Positions 8,155-17,148 of a stretch of DNA of 64,000 nt are shown one piece after another. The notes beneath the pieces were generated by a model. That model did not search any database. It was not told the DNA's origin and worked only from the letters and a program-made list of their open reading frames with translations. This DNA is from Kineococcus mangrovi (lineage in GTDB: Bacteria; Actinomycetota; Actinomycetes; Actinomycetales; Kineococcaceae). Made by a program: the position numbers and the translations under genes. The stretch is from contig NZ_JBGGTQ010000006.1 in assembly GCF_041320705.1 (NCBI RefSeq), positions 62,001 to 126,000 on the forward strand, in the 5' to 3' direction. Each line of letters opens with the position of its first letter. Position 1 is the stretch's first letter.

Positions 8155-9507
8155 GTGTCGCACCCCGACCCGGTGGTGGGCTACCGCGCGCTCCTGGCCC
8201 TGCCCGGAGTGCCCCTGGTGCTCACCGCCGCCACCCTCGCCCGCCTGTCCTACGCCACCTTCGTCCTGTCCCTCCTGCTGGCCGTGCAGAGCGCCACCGG
8301 CTCCTACGCCGCGGCCGGGACCGCCCTGGGCGTCTACGGCCTGACCGCCTCGACGATGCCCGCCAAGGCGCGGCTGCTCGACACCGTCGGCGCCCGCCGC
8401 GTCCTGCCCCTGCTCAGCACCCTGTTCGCCCTCGCGCTCACGGGCCTGGCCGTCGCCGCCGGCGGCGGGGTGACGGCCGTGCCGGTCCACGTCGCCGGCG
8501 CGGCCGTGGCGGGGGTGGTCGCCCCACCGGTCGGGCCGACCGTGCGCGCGGTGTGGGCCCGGCTCACCCCCGACCCCGGGTCGAGGCAGCGCGCCTACGG
8601 CCTCGACGCGGTCGTGGAGTCCGGGCTGTTCGCCCTCGGCCCGGTCCTGGCCGCGGCCCTGGCCCAGACCGCCGGACCCGCGCTCGCGCTGGCCGGGACG
8701 GCCGTCGTGCACCTGCTGGGTGGGCTGCTGATGGCGGTCTCGCCCCTGCTGGCCCGCCCCGGCAGCGCCTCCCCCGCCGCACCACCCCCCTCACGCCGGC
8801 CCTGCTCACCCTTGCGACGGGTGCTGGGGCCCCTGGCCCGGCCCGGGTACGCCGTCCTGCTCGTCTTCACCTTCGCCACCGGCCTCGGCAACGACCCCCT
8901 CGAGGTCGCGGTCGTGGCCCGCGGGCAGCAGGCCGGCGCGACCGCCCCCGGGCTGCTGCTGGCGGTCCTGTCGGTCTCCGCGGCCGCGGGCGGGCTGGCG
9001 TGGGGGCACCTGGTCGGCACCGCCCGCGGACGCCGTCTCCGCCGCGCCTCGCCCTGGAGCGTGCTCGCCGTCCTGGCCGCGGTCACCTCGGTCGCGGCCG
9101 CCGCGGCGGCCCTGGCGCCGGGGGTGGCCTGGCTGGTGGTGGCGCTGGTCGTCGTGGGGGCGGCCGGCGCGCCCCTCGCGGTGGTGGTCTACACCGCCGC
9201 GGACCGCCTCAGCGGCCTGGACGGGGGCGCGGAGGCGACGACCTGGGTGAACACCGCCACCAACCTCGGTGCCTCCCTCGGCACCGCCGGCGCCGGTGCG
9301 CTCGTCGACGCCCACGGCACCGCCAGCGCCTTCTGGGCCGGTGCGGCCGTCACCGCCGCCGCCGCGGTCGGGGCGTGGAGCCGCCGGTGGTGCGCCCACC
9401 CCACCGCTACGGGCGCAGCGGACGGCGGGCGCGCTCCAGGGCGGGGGCGTCGGGGACGACCGGCTGGACGACGAGGTCGGCGCTCGCGAAGCCGCCGGCG
9501 GCGGTGA
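8155..9507 (+). CDS. MFS transporter
   Basis: The product is about 450 residues with roughly twelve hydrophobic segments, a drug-exporter-like member of the major facilitator superfamily of unknown substrate. GTG 8155 (VSHPDPVVGY) is preferred over an upstream frame because the hydrophobic topology begins soon after it. The last 35 or so residues (after ARRWCAHP-type sequence) are Arg/Gly-rich and lie antisense to the end of the convergent beta-propeller gene. The coding overlap of 101 bases and the unstructured basic tail suggest that an earlier stop codon was lost and the frame now runs on into its neighbour. Confidence 0.8.
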   Translation: MSHPDPVVGYRALLALPGVPLVLTAATLARLSYATFVLSLLLAVQSATGSYAAAGTALGVYGLTASTMPAKARLLDTVGARRVLPLLSTLFALALTGLAVAAGGGVTAVPVHVAGAAVAGVVAPPVGPTVRAVWARLTPDPGSRQRAYGLDAVVESGLFALGPVLAAALAQTAGPALALAGTAVVHLLGGLLMAVSPLLARPGSASPAAPPPSRRPCSPLRRVLGPLARPGYAVLLVFTFATGLGNDPLEVAVVARGQQAGATAPGLLLAVLSVSAAAGGLAWGHLVGTARGRRLRRASPWSVLAVLAAVTSVAAAAAALAPGVAWLVVALVVVGAAGAPLAVVVYTAADRLSGLDGGAEATTWVNTATNLGASLGTAGAGALVDAHGTASAFWAGAAVTAAAAVGAWSRRWCAHPTATGAADGGRAPGRGRRGRPAGRRGRRSRSRRRR

Positions 9508-10600
9508 GCAGGGAGGGAGCACCCCCGTCCAGCGGGACCTCCCACACCGCAGGATCCGCCGAGCCGTGGTCGCAGCCCTCGCAGGCGGGCACCGGGGTGA
9601 AGCCGTCCAGCGCCAGGAAGCTCCCGTCCGGCGCCCACGCGAGGTGCTCGACCCGGACCGGTGCAGGACCCAGGTCCCGCAGCACCCGGCCCTCGACGTC
9701 GGTGACGACGATGCGGGGGGACCCGGCGGGTCGGGAGGTGACGCCCTCCCCCGGCGCCGCCGGGGCCTGCGGGGTGCGGACCACCGCCAGCTCGGTGCCG
9801 TCGGGGGAGGAGGCCGGGAACTCCTCGGCGGCGTCGGGGGTCCACACCCGCACCGCCGTGGCGGTGGCCACGTCGATGCGCACCAGGTCCTGCCCCAGCT
9901 CGTCCGAGCGGGAGGCGACCACCGTCGTCCCGTCCGCGGAGAAGGTGGGCCACCCGCTGCGCCGGGCGTCACCGGCCACCTGCCGGATCGTGCCGCCGGC
10001 GACGTCGGCGAGGAAGACCTCGTAGTCGCCGCCGGTGCAGGGGTCTCCGGGCTGGGCCCGCCACAGCAGCACGGACCCGGCGGGGGAGAAGGTCAGGTCC
10101 GCGGTGTTCGCCGGCACCTCCCCGAGGGTCCGGACGCTCTCCCCGGGGGAGATCAGCACGAGCTCGGCGCGGCGGACGGGCGGGTCGGTGGCGCAGTCGG
10201 AGTCCGGCTGCACCGCGGCGCGGGCGACGGCCACCGTGCCATCGGGAGCGGCGGCCACGGCCCGCAGGTCGTACCCGCTCACGAGGGCGCGACGGTCGCT
10301 GCCGTCGGGGCGAGCGCTGTGGAGGGTGGAGCCGCCGTCCGTGCGGCCGTCGAACCCGATCCAGACCAGGCGCCGGCCGTCCGCGCTCCAGGTCACGTCC
10401 CCGGGCCGTCCCGGAGCGACGGTCCGCACCAGGCCGGTGCCGCTGTCCACGGTCAGCAGGCTCTGCTCGGTGTCGGCGCCGACCCAGCCGCTGAAGGCGA
10501 CCAGGCCACCGGCGCGCGCGGCGCCGGGGGCGGCGGAGGAGGCGGCGAGGACCAGGACCCCGACGGCGGCCACGCTGCGTCTGCGCACGCTCCACCACAC
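9407..10600 (-). CDS. secreted TolB/WD40-like beta-propeller protein
   Basis: The 397-residue protein has a typical signal peptide (basic MWWSVRRRS, hydrophobic core, cleavage near APGAARA at about 30). At least five repeats of the TolB-like pattern follow, including TWSADGRRLVWIG, TFSPAGSVLLWRA, TFSADGTTVVASR, ASSPDGTELAVV and AWAPDGSFLALD, which together form a beta-propeller. Exported propellers of this type usually serve as binding platforms; no catalytic residue is evident. Four cysteines could form disulphides. It is the last of a run of minus-strand genes, and its 3' end overlaps the convergent MFS gene by 101 bases. Confidence 0.8.
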   Translation of the reverse strand: MWWSVRRRSVAAVGVLVLAASSAAPGAARAGGLVAFSGWVGADTEQSLLTVDSGTGLVRTVAPGRPGDVTWSADGRRLVWIGFDGRTDGGSTLHSARPDGSDRRALVSGYDLRAVAAAPDGTVAVARAAVQPDSDCATDPPVRRAELVLISPGESVRTLGEVPANTADLTFSPAGSVLLWRAQPGDPCTGGDYEVFLADVAGGTIRQVAGDARRSGWPTFSADGTTVVASRSDELGQDLVRIDVATATAVRVWTPDAAEEFPASSPDGTELAVVRTPQAPAAPGEGVTSRPAGSPRIVVTDVEGRVLRDLGPAPVRVEHLAWAPDGSFLALDGFTPVPACEGCDHGSADPAVWEVPLDGGAPSLLTAAGGFASADLVVQPVVPDAPALERARRPLRP

Positions 10601-10669
10601 ACCACCAGCGGGCCCGCCGTCCTCGGTTCACCCCTCACCGGGCGGACGGGGCGGCGGGCCGGCACCGGG

Positions 10670-11554
10670 TCAGGCCGCGAACTCGGCGTACCCCGTCGCC
10701 TCGTCCTGCCCCACCGCGACGACCGGCTCCTGCGCCCGGGCGCGCGCCAGCTGCGTCTCCTCCGCCCGCCACGCCCACCGCTCGACCCCGACGACGTTGG
10801 CGTGCTCGACCGCGTCGACGAACGCCACCGGGTCGCAGGCGTACGGGCCCGACGCCCACAGCGGGTTGGCCTCCACGACCAGCCACCGGCGGTTCCCCCG
10901 GTCCCACGCCACGTCCAGCGAGCACACCGGCGGGCGGTCCGGACCCAGCTCGCGCACGACGTGGCGGGCGAACGCCGCCGCCTCCGGCGAGCGGTCCGAG
11001 GACAGCGAGGGGCTCCACGCCCGCCCCGCCACCCGGTAGGGGCTACCGGTGAGCACCTGCCCCTCGCACACGACGAACCGGTGCTCGTGGTCGAGGTCCA
11101 GCAGGTCCCTGCAGTGCTGCACGCGCAGCCGCTCGTCGGCACCGTCGGCCAGCGCGGCGCGGCGGAAGTCCGCCACGTCCCAGACCCCGGCGGGCGCCCC
11201 CACCAGCTTCAGCAGCGCCGGCTTCAGGAACACCCGCCCGGGCGGGACCCGGTCCAGCGTCGTGGAGACCACCCGTCGCCCCAGCAGGTCGGGGTCGAGG
11301 CCGCTGAGCCAGTCCCACGGGGGCGCGGCCAGCGCCGGCGCCAGCCCGGCCAGCTGCAGCCGGGCGGCGTAGGCGTCGGCCATCCAGAACGTCAGGGAGT
11401 CGAACTCGCCCGCCGCCGGCACCTGCCCGGCGTAGGACAGGAACAGGCGACGCCCGCCGCGGCCCGGGGCCAGGCGCACCGCGACGGTGGTGGATTCCGC
11501 GATGACGCACAGGGCACGGGACACCCGACCACGCTGGCCGAGCACCGGGCTCAC
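10670..11554 (-). CDS. ATP-grasp domain protein
   Basis: The 294-residue cytoplasmic protein carries ATP-grasp features in its C-terminal half: FLKPALLK (the first nucleotide-binding lysine region, about residue 110), VCSLDVAWDRGNRRWLVVEANPLWASG with the acidic Asp and Glu-x-Asn metal ligands (about 212-238), and a preceding SPSLSSDRSPEA loop. Family members ligate a carboxylate to an amine or thiol using ATP; the substrate is not predictable here. The start is taken at GTG 11554; GTG 11524 (VSRALCVIAE) is a plausible shorter alternative. The 22-base gap to the upstream DUF2079 gene allows co-transcription. Confidence 0.75.
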   Translation of the reverse strand: MSPVLGQRGRVSRALCVIAESTTVAVRLAPGRGGRRLFLSYAGQVPAAGEFDSLTFWMADAYAARLQLAGLAPALAAPPWDWLSGLDPDLLGRRVVSTTLDRVPPGRVFLKPALLKLVGAPAGVWDVADFRRAALADGADERLRVQHCRDLLDLDHEHRFVVCEGQVLTGSPYRVAGRAWSPSLSSDRSPEAAAFARHVVRELGPDRPPVCSLDVAWDRGNRRWLVVEANPLWASGPYACDPVAFVDAVEHANVVGVERWAWRAEETQLARARAQEPVVAVGQDEATGYAEFAA

Positions 11555-11576
11555 CGTCCAGCGGGTTGCCGGTCCA

Positions 11577-12992
11577 TCAGCGGTCGCCGGTGAAGTGCAC
11601 GACGGCCGTGCCGCCGACCTGCGTCACCACCACCCCGGGCAGGTCCCGGGTGCGCGCCAGCCACGCCCGCGTCCGCTCGGCGCCCATCCCCAGGTTCGCC
11701 CGGTCGGTGGCGAGGACGACCCAGTCCGGCAGCCCGTCGAGCGGCTGGTCCACCGACCAGCCGCGCACGTCGTGCCCGCCCCCGGCGCGCCCCAGCAGGT
11801 AGGGCCCCGAGGAGTTGTCCGCCGCCACCACCGCCCCGGTGGGGATGACGTCCGAGGCGGTGCGCAGCGCCTCCACCCGCGCCGCGGGCCGCCACGTCGT
11901 GGCGGCCGTGAGCAGACCGCCGGGGGGCAGCAGCACGACGGTGACCACCGCGGAGCAGGCCGCGGCCCCCCACGCGGTCCCCGGCAGCAGGCCCCGCCGG
12001 TCCGGCACCCGGCGCAGGACGTCCACGAGCGCGACGCCGGTGACGGGCACCAGGACCAGGTCGTAGTGCAGGGTGCTGGACAGGTAGCTCGGCTCGTGCG
12101 AGACCAGCCGCCACGCGAGCGTCGGCACCGTCAGCAGCGCCAGCGGCGAGCGCACCCAGACGAGGCCGCCGCCCACCACCACCGTCACCACCAGCAGCAG
12201 CCGGTCCGCGGTGCTGACGCCACCGGCCGCGGGGGCGGCGGAGAAGGTGGACAGCCGGGTCAGGTCGTGCGCGGGGCTGACCGCCAGCATCGTCCCCAGC
12301 GCGAGCGCGACCCCGGCGACGGCGCCCACGGCGAGCAGCACCCCGAGGCGGCGCCGGCCCTGCCAGAAGACGACGAGGGCCACGGCGGCGACGGTGGCGC
12401 CGAGGTCCTCCTTCACCAGCAGCAGGGGCAGGGACCACCAGCACGCGGCCACCTGCCGCCGCTCCAGCAGCGCCGTCGCGCTCAGGGCCAGGAACGGCAC
12501 CGCCAGGCACACCTCGTGCACGTCGAAGCGGGCCGCCGCGAGCGCCCCGTGGGCGGTCCCGACCGCCACCGCGACGGCCGCCGCGACGCCCGGCGGCAGG
12601 TGCCGCACGGCGCACCGGGCGACCAGGGCCGCCCCCAGGCCCAGCAGCACCCCCTGGGCCACCAGCAGGCTGCGCGGGTCGGGCCACAGGGCCCAGACGG
12701 GTCCGAACACCGCGGTGAGCGGGGAGAAGTGGTCCCCCAGCAGGCGCTTGCCCCCCAGGACGCCCGAGGTGGGCAGCCGCCCCGAGGCCCAGGACGCCGC
12801 GGACTGGCTGAAGATGCCGAGGTCGTAGGAGTGCGCCTCGCCCTGCTGGAACCGGCCCACCCCGAGCGCGACGTACGCCGCCGCCGAGACCAGCCCGGTG
12901 AGCAGGACCAGCAGGCGTCCCCGCGGTGACGCGGCTCGTGGACGCAGCCCCGGGCCGGCGGCACCTCGCACCCCGGGTGCCGCGCTCCTCAC
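11577..12992 (-). CDS. DUF2079 polytopic membrane protein
   Basis: The 471-residue protein has about ten hydrophobic helices. It carries the DUF2079 signature SYDLGIFSQSAASWASGR followed by LLGDHFSPLTAVFGPVWAL, and later FDVHEVCLAVPFLAL and EPSYLSSTLHYDLVLVPV. The family resembles glycosyltransferase C-type membrane enzymes and may act on lipid-linked sugars, though the activity is unproven. A soluble C-terminal domain of about 100 residues follows the last helix. The start is GTG 12992 (VRSAAPGVRG), since the frame upstream lacks protein character. It probably forms an operon with the ATP-grasp gene downstream. Confidence 0.8.
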   Translation of the reverse strand: MRSAAPGVRGAAGPGLRPRAASPRGRLLVLLTGLVSAAAYVALGVGRFQQGEAHSYDLGIFSQSAASWASGRLPTSGVLGGKRLLGDHFSPLTAVFGPVWALWPDPRSLLVAQGVLLGLGAALVARCAVRHLPPGVAAAVAVAVGTAHGALAAARFDVHEVCLAVPFLALSATALLERRQVAACWWSLPLLLVKEDLGATVAAVALVVFWQGRRRLGVLLAVGAVAGVALALGTMLAVSPAHDLTRLSTFSAAPAAGGVSTADRLLLVVTVVVGGGLVWVRSPLALLTVPTLAWRLVSHEPSYLSSTLHYDLVLVPVTGVALVDVLRRVPDRRGLLPGTAWGAAACSAVVTVVLLPPGGLLTAATTWRPAARVEALRTASDVIPTGAVVAADNSSGPYLLGRAGGGHDVRGWSVDQPLDGLPDWVVLATDRANLGMGAERTRAWLARTRDLPGVVVTQVGGTAVVHFTGDR

Positions 12993-13057
12993 GTCCGCAC
13001 CGTAGCGAGGGACCGCGGCGCGGGAGCACCCGCACCACCCACCCCGGCCGGCTCGCC

Positions 13058-14329
13058 TCAGCGGCGCCCGGCCTTGTGCTCGGCGACGACCGCCTCCACC
13101 CGCTGCAGCACCGACCGCACGCCGACGTCGAAGGCGGAGCGGCACTCCACCGGCGTGGCGCGGACGACGCCGACGGTCACCCCGACGGCCCGGTCCTCGC
13201 TGCGGCGGCCGCGCACCGGCAGCGGCGCCGGTGGTGTCCACGCGCGGACGACGTCGGCGGTGCGCCGGGCCCCGTCCTCGTCGGTGCCGGGCAGGACGAC
13301 GGCGAACTCGTCGGCCCCCAGGCGGCCCGCGGTGGCGGTGGGCGGCAGCGCCGAGCGCAGGTGCGCGGCGAAGGCGATGAGGAGAGCGTCGCCGGCGGCC
13401 AGGCCGTAGGAGTCGTTGACGGCGCGGAACCCGTCGAGGTCGGCGAGCAGGACGCAGACGGGCTCGTCGCGGTCGACGGCCGCACCGAGCGCCGCGGACA
13501 GCCGCTCCTGCAGCAGGCTGCGCGTGGCGACGCCGGTGAGGGCGTCGCGGTGGGTGGCCCTGGACATCTGCGCGGTCCGGTCGCGCAGCACGCGGGTGGC
13601 CGCCCGCAGCGACTGCTCCAGCTCGCGCACGGGGGTGACGTCGCGGCTCACGAGGACCGCCCCCGCGTACCCGCCGTGCGCGTCGTGCAGGGCGGTCGCG
13701 GCCGACTCGACGACCAGCGTGCGCCCGCCGGTGGTGGTGACCTCGACCTCGACACCGGACCAGCCGTGGCCGGCGGTCAGCGCGCGCCGCACGGCCCGGA
13801 GGTACTCGTCGGCTCCGTGACCGCGGGTCAGCCCCTGCACGTGCCGGCCCACGAGGTCCGCGGCCCGCACGCCGTAGAGGCGCTCGGCGACCTTGTTGAG
13901 CAGCTGGACCGTGCCGCGGGCGTCGACGGTGACGATGGCGTCGGAGACGTGCTCGAGCAGGCCCTCCAGCAGCCGGCGGCTCACGACCCCGACGTCGCCC
14001 TCGCAGACGCGCACGGAGGTGTGGCGCAGGTGCCCGTCGGACCAGACGACCGCGGACCCGGTGACGCGGCGGTCGCGGGCGTCGCGCAGGTCCACCGGGC
14101 CGGTCGCCCCGGGGACGTCCCCGAGGACCTCGCGGGGGCAGCGGCCCAGGACGTCGGCGGCGAGGTGGCCGAAGACGGTCTCGGCGGCCCGGTTCCACCG
14201 GGCCAGGCGACCGTCGGCGTCCACCGACCAGGTGGGGTCGGGGAAGGTGTCCAGGACGCCGGTCCCCTCGACCTCCTGCGCGTCGACCCGCACCGCCCCA
14301 CCCCGTTCCCGGACCCCCTCTGGACCCAC
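13058..14329 (-). CDS. PAS-PAS-GGDEF diguanylate cyclase-like protein
   Basis: The protein has about 423 residues with two PAS-type sensory domains (about 20-125 with FPDPTWSVDADGRLARWNRAAE; about 130-250 with VSDAIVTVDARGTVQLLNKVAERLYG). A C-terminal GGDEF domain (about 265-420) contains LLADLDGFRAVNDSYGLAAGDALL and the active loop GRLGADEFAVVLPG. The loop is GADEF rather than GGDEF, so cyclase activity may be altered or retained. No RxxD inhibitory site precedes it. No transmembrane helix is seen, so it is cytosolic. I place the start at GTG 14329; GTG 14293 is an alternative. Starts further upstream would overlap the TetR gene. Confidence 0.85.
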   Translation of the reverse strand: MGPEGVRERGGAVRVDAQEVEGTGVLDTFPDPTWSVDADGRLARWNRAAETVFGHLAADVLGRCPREVLGDVPGATGPVDLRDARDRRVTGSAVVWSDGHLRHTSVRVCEGDVGVVSRRLLEGLLEHVSDAIVTVDARGTVQLLNKVAERLYGVRAADLVGRHVQGLTRGHGADEYLRAVRRALTAGHGWSGVEVEVTTTGGRTLVVESAATALHDAHGGYAGAVLVSRDVTPVRELEQSLRAATRVLRDRTAQMSRATHRDALTGVATRSLLQERLSAALGAAVDRDEPVCVLLADLDGFRAVNDSYGLAAGDALLIAFAAHLRSALPPTATAGRLGADEFAVVLPGTDEDGARRTADVVRAWTPPAPLPVRGRRSEDRAVGVTVGVVRATPVECRSAFDVGVRSVLQRVEAVVAEHKAGRR

Positions 14330-14381
14330 CTGCAGGTGATCGGCGGTGGCGGGCGGGACGGAGAGAGCCCGAACGGGTGGA

Positions 14382-14960
14382 TCAGGGGCTCGGCGCGGTG
14401 CGGCGGCTCGACAGGACGAGGTGGCGGACCTGCTCGAGGATCTCCTCGAGGTCGGTGACGGGGATCCCCATGGACGCCGACCCCCACAGCCCGTCCCCGA
14501 TGAGCTGGACCAGCCGGGCCAGGCCGCGGTCACCGTCGAGCTGGTCCTCGATGAGCTCGCGCCAGCTGTCGTTGACGGCGACGTAGGCGGCCGCGGCCCG
14601 CGAGTCGCCCTCCTGGGCCAGCCGGAGCATGGCGACGAGGGCGGTGCTCAGCGGGTCCGACTCGGTCCCGTCGACCAGGGAGACGGCCTCCGTCGACGAC
14701 GTGCGGACGTAGTACTCGGCCGGGCCCTCCGGGGCGGTGCGCATCCGCTCGACGTCCTCGGCGGCGAACCGCTCGAAGCGCTGGACGAGGCCCTCGACGA
14801 GGGCGTCCTTGGAGGCGAAGTGGTAGAGCAGGCCGCCCTTGGACACGCCCGCCCGGGCCGCGACGGCCTCGAGCGTCGCCGAGCGCGCACCGCTGCTGAC
14901 GACGAGGCCGGCGAAGGCGTCGACGAGGCGGTCGCGGGTGGCGGCGGGGTCCCTGGGCAC
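14382..14960 (-). CDS. TetR-family transcriptional regulator
   Basis: The 192-residue protein has an N-terminal TetR DNA-binding domain: TLEAVAARAGVSKGGLLYHFASKDALVEGL (about residues 29-58) is the classic helix-turn-helix. The ligand-binding C-terminal domain is helical. It is divergent from the DHA2 transporter gene, and a near-perfect 28-base palindrome lies in the 80-base spacer. It is therefore very likely a repressor of that transporter and of itself. The start is GTG 14960, with no Shine-Dalgarno sequence on the sense strand, which fits a leaderless or weakly translated mRNA. Confidence 0.9.
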   Translation of the reverse strand: MPRDPAATRDRLVDAFAGLVVSSGARSATLEAVAARAGVSKGGLLYHFASKDALVEGLVQRFERFAAEDVERMRTAPEGPAEYYVRTSSTEAVSLVDGTESDPLSTALVAMLRLAQEGDSRAAAAYVAVNDSWRELIEDQLDGDRGLARLVQLIGDGLWGSASMGIPVTDLEEILEQVRHLVLSSRRTAPSP

Positions 14961-14981
14961 CGGAGGAGGGTAACGACTCGC

Positions 14982-15009
14982 CGACTATACCGTCCGGACG
15001 GTACAGTCG
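14982..15009. promoter_or_regulatory. TetR operator palindrome
   Basis: A perfect 16-base core palindrome TACCGTCCGGACGGTA (14988-15003) is extended by matching CGACT/AGTCG arms with a single mismatched pair between core and arms. It is centred between the divergent TetR and MFS starts and would cover both promoters. Confidence 0.85.
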
Positions 15010-15040
15010 AGGGGAAGCCGACGCGACGAACCGAGGAACC

Positions 15041-16606
15041 GTGACCACCACGACCGCCCAGCCGGTCTCCCCCGCCCCCTCCGACCGCCCCACCGCCCGC
15101 CAGCGGGCCGCCCTGGCCGTGCTCGTGCTGCCGGTGCTGATCATCTCCGTCGACATGACGGTCCTGAGCTTCGCGCTGCCCGCGATCAGCGAGGCCGTCT
15201 CCCCCACCGGCACCCAGCTGCTGTGGATCGTCGACGGGTACTCCCTGGCCATCGCCGGCCTGCTCGTGACGATGGGCACCCTCGGCGACCGCCACGGCGC
15301 CCGCAAGCTCCTGCTCATCGGCTCGGCCGGTTTCGGGCTGGTCTCGCTGTTCGCCGCGTTCGCCGACTCCGCGACCGCGCTCATCACCGCGCGCGTGGCC
15401 CTCGGGGTGTTCGGCGCCACCCTCATGCCGTCGACGTTGTCGCTGCTGCGCAGCACGTTCACCGACCGGGAGCAGCGCCGGACGGCCTTCGCCGTGTGGG
15501 CCGGCGGGTTCGCCGCCGGGGGCGCCCTCGGGCCGATCGTCGGCGGTTGGCTGCTGGAGCACTTCTGGTGGGGTTCGGTCTTCCTGCTGAACGTCCCGTT
15601 CATGGTCCTGCTGCTGGTCCTGGCCCCCCTCGTCGTGCGCGAGCACCGCGGCGGCGGTGCGCACGGGCGCCTCGACCTCGTGAGCGTCGTCGTCTCGGTG
15701 CTGGCGCTGACCTCCCTCGTCTACGGCGTCAAGACGCTCGCCGAGCACGGCCTCGCCACCGTCCCCGTCGCGACGTTCCTGGCCGGCGTCGCCCTCGGCG
15801 CCGTCTTCGTCCGCCGCCAGCTGCGGCTGGCCGAACCGCTCCTGGATGTCGACCTGTTCCGCCTGCCCGTCTTCCGCTCCTCCGTGCTCGCCAACCTCAT
15901 GAGCATCTGCGGGATGACGGGGATGCTCTTCGCCGTCTCCCAGCACCTGCAGCTCGTCCTGGGGATGCGCCCGCTGGACGCGGGGCTGCTCCTGCTGCCC
16001 GGCGCCGTCGTGACGTTCGCGTCCGGGCTGCTCGCCGCCCGCCTGGCGCGCCGGCTGCGGCTGGACCTGCTCATCGCGACCGGCCTGCTGCTCGGCACCG
16101 CCGGGTACGCCGTCATGGCCCTGCTCGGGCCCGGCGGCGGGTCGGCGCAGGCCGCCCAGCTCGCCGTCGCCTTCGCCGTGCTGTGCGCGGGGGCGGGCCT
16201 GGCCGAGACGCTGACGAACGACGCGATCCTGTCGGCCGCCCCGCCGCACCGGACCGGGGCCGCCTCGGCGATCTCCGAGACCGCCTACGAGGTCGGCGCC
16301 GTCCTCGGCACGACCGTCCTGGGCAGCGTGCTCAACGCCGTCTACCGCGCCCGCGTCGAGGTGCCCGCGGGGGCCGAGGCCGCCCGCGAGACGCTCGGCG
16401 CGGCGGTCGAGCTGTCCTCGACCCTGCCCGGCGGCGAGGCGCTCCTCGCCTCGGCGCGCGAGGCCTTCACCCGCGGCCTCGACGCGACGGCCGCGGCCGG
16501 GGCCGTCCTGACGGCGACCGCAGCCCTCGTCGTCTGGCGCTCGCTGCGCCCCGGTGAGCGCCCCGCCGCGTCGTCCCGGGATGTGGTCACGGCCGAGCGG
16601 TCCTAG
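15041..16606 (+). CDS. DHA2-type MFS drug transporter
   Basis: The 521-residue protein has about fourteen hydrophobic helices. Helix 1 carries the signature VDMTVLSFALPAI, followed by WIVDGYSLAIAGLLVTMGTLGDRHGARK (motif A, loop 2-3) and the motif C region in GGFAAGGALGPIVGGWLLE. This is the DHA2 (QacA/EmrB-like) proton-driven export layout for cationic or hydrophobic toxicants. The start is GTG 15041 after GAGGAACC. It is controlled, by inference, by the adjacent TetR protein through the shared palindrome. Confidence 0.92.
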   Translation: MTTTTAQPVSPAPSDRPTARQRAALAVLVLPVLIISVDMTVLSFALPAISEAVSPTGTQLLWIVDGYSLAIAGLLVTMGTLGDRHGARKLLLIGSAGFGLVSLFAAFADSATALITARVALGVFGATLMPSTLSLLRSTFTDREQRRTAFAVWAGGFAAGGALGPIVGGWLLEHFWWGSVFLLNVPFMVLLLVLAPLVVREHRGGGAHGRLDLVSVVVSVLALTSLVYGVKTLAEHGLATVPVATFLAGVALGAVFVRRQLRLAEPLLDVDLFRLPVFRSSVLANLMSICGMTGMLFAVSQHLQLVLGMRPLDAGLLLLPGAVVTFASGLLAARLARRLRLDLLIATGLLLGTAGYAVMALLGPGGGSAQAAQLAVAFAVLCAGAGLAETLTNDAILSAAPPHRTGAASAISETAYEVGAVLGTTVLGSVLNAVYRARVEVPAGAEAARETLGAAVELSSTLPGGEALLASAREAFTRGLDATAAAGAVLTATAALVVWRSLRPGERPAASSRDVVTAERS

Positions 16607-16642
16607 CGTCGGGGCACTGGAACGGGACGTGAGGAGCACGCG

Positions 16643-17068
16643 GTGCCGAAGACCTCGAAGTCGGGCGAACCCCTGGAGGACGAGCTGCCGAGCACGTTGC
16701 AGCGCTCGGACGAGGAGGCGCAGGAGACGTTCGCGAAGGCGCACGACTCCGCCGCCGAGTCCTACGACGACGAGGCCCGGGCCCACCGGGTCGCGTGGGC
16801 GGCGGTCAAGCACACCCACGAGAAGGTCGGCGACCACTGGCAGCCCAAGGAGGACGGCCGCAAGGGGCCCTCGGACCCGCAGGCCGAGGGCGGCGTCGAC
16901 ACCGACCGCCGCACCTCCGGCGGCGTCGACGAGCACGCGACGAAGGAGCACCTGCTCGAGATCGCCCGCGAGCTCGACGTGCGGGGCCGGTCGTCGATGG
17001 ACAAGGCCGAGCTCGTCGAGGCGGTCCGGAAGGCCAACGACGCGGCGACGCGGGACAGCCGGTCGTAG
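16643..17068 (+). CDS. ChaB-like protein with Rho N-terminal-like motif
   Basis: The 141-residue hydrophilic protein has an N-terminal ChaB-type segment (about 10-70: ELPSTLQRSDEEAQETFAKAHDSA, then HRVAWAAVKHTHEKVGDHW). It ends in a small Rho-N/SAP-like helix-extended-helix motif (ATKEHLLEIARELDV, MDKAELVEAVRKAN; about 98-133). Proteins of this architecture are common in actinobacteria and are thought to bind nucleic acid, but the role is unproven. The start is GTG 16643 after a good GAGGAG. It follows the transporter gene by 36 bases, so read-through is possible. Confidence 0.8.
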   Translation: MPKTSKSGEPLEDELPSTLQRSDEEAQETFAKAHDSAAESYDDEARAHRVAWAAVKHTHEKVGDHWQPKEDGRKGPSDPQAEGGVDTDRRTSGGVDEHATKEHLLEIARELDVRGRSSMDKAELVEAVRKANDAATRDSRS

Positions 17069-17148
17069 CCGCCACCTCGCCGGGCGGGCTCAAGCCGGGG
17101 GCGGGACGTGCCGATGGGGCCGGCACCCGAGCAGCACAGGAGAGCATC

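Noticed and set aside
14648-16951. 767-codon minus-strand frame opposite the DHA2 transporter
   Set aside because: Arg/Gly/Gln-rich translation without domains; it mirrors the well-supported transporter and TetR genes.
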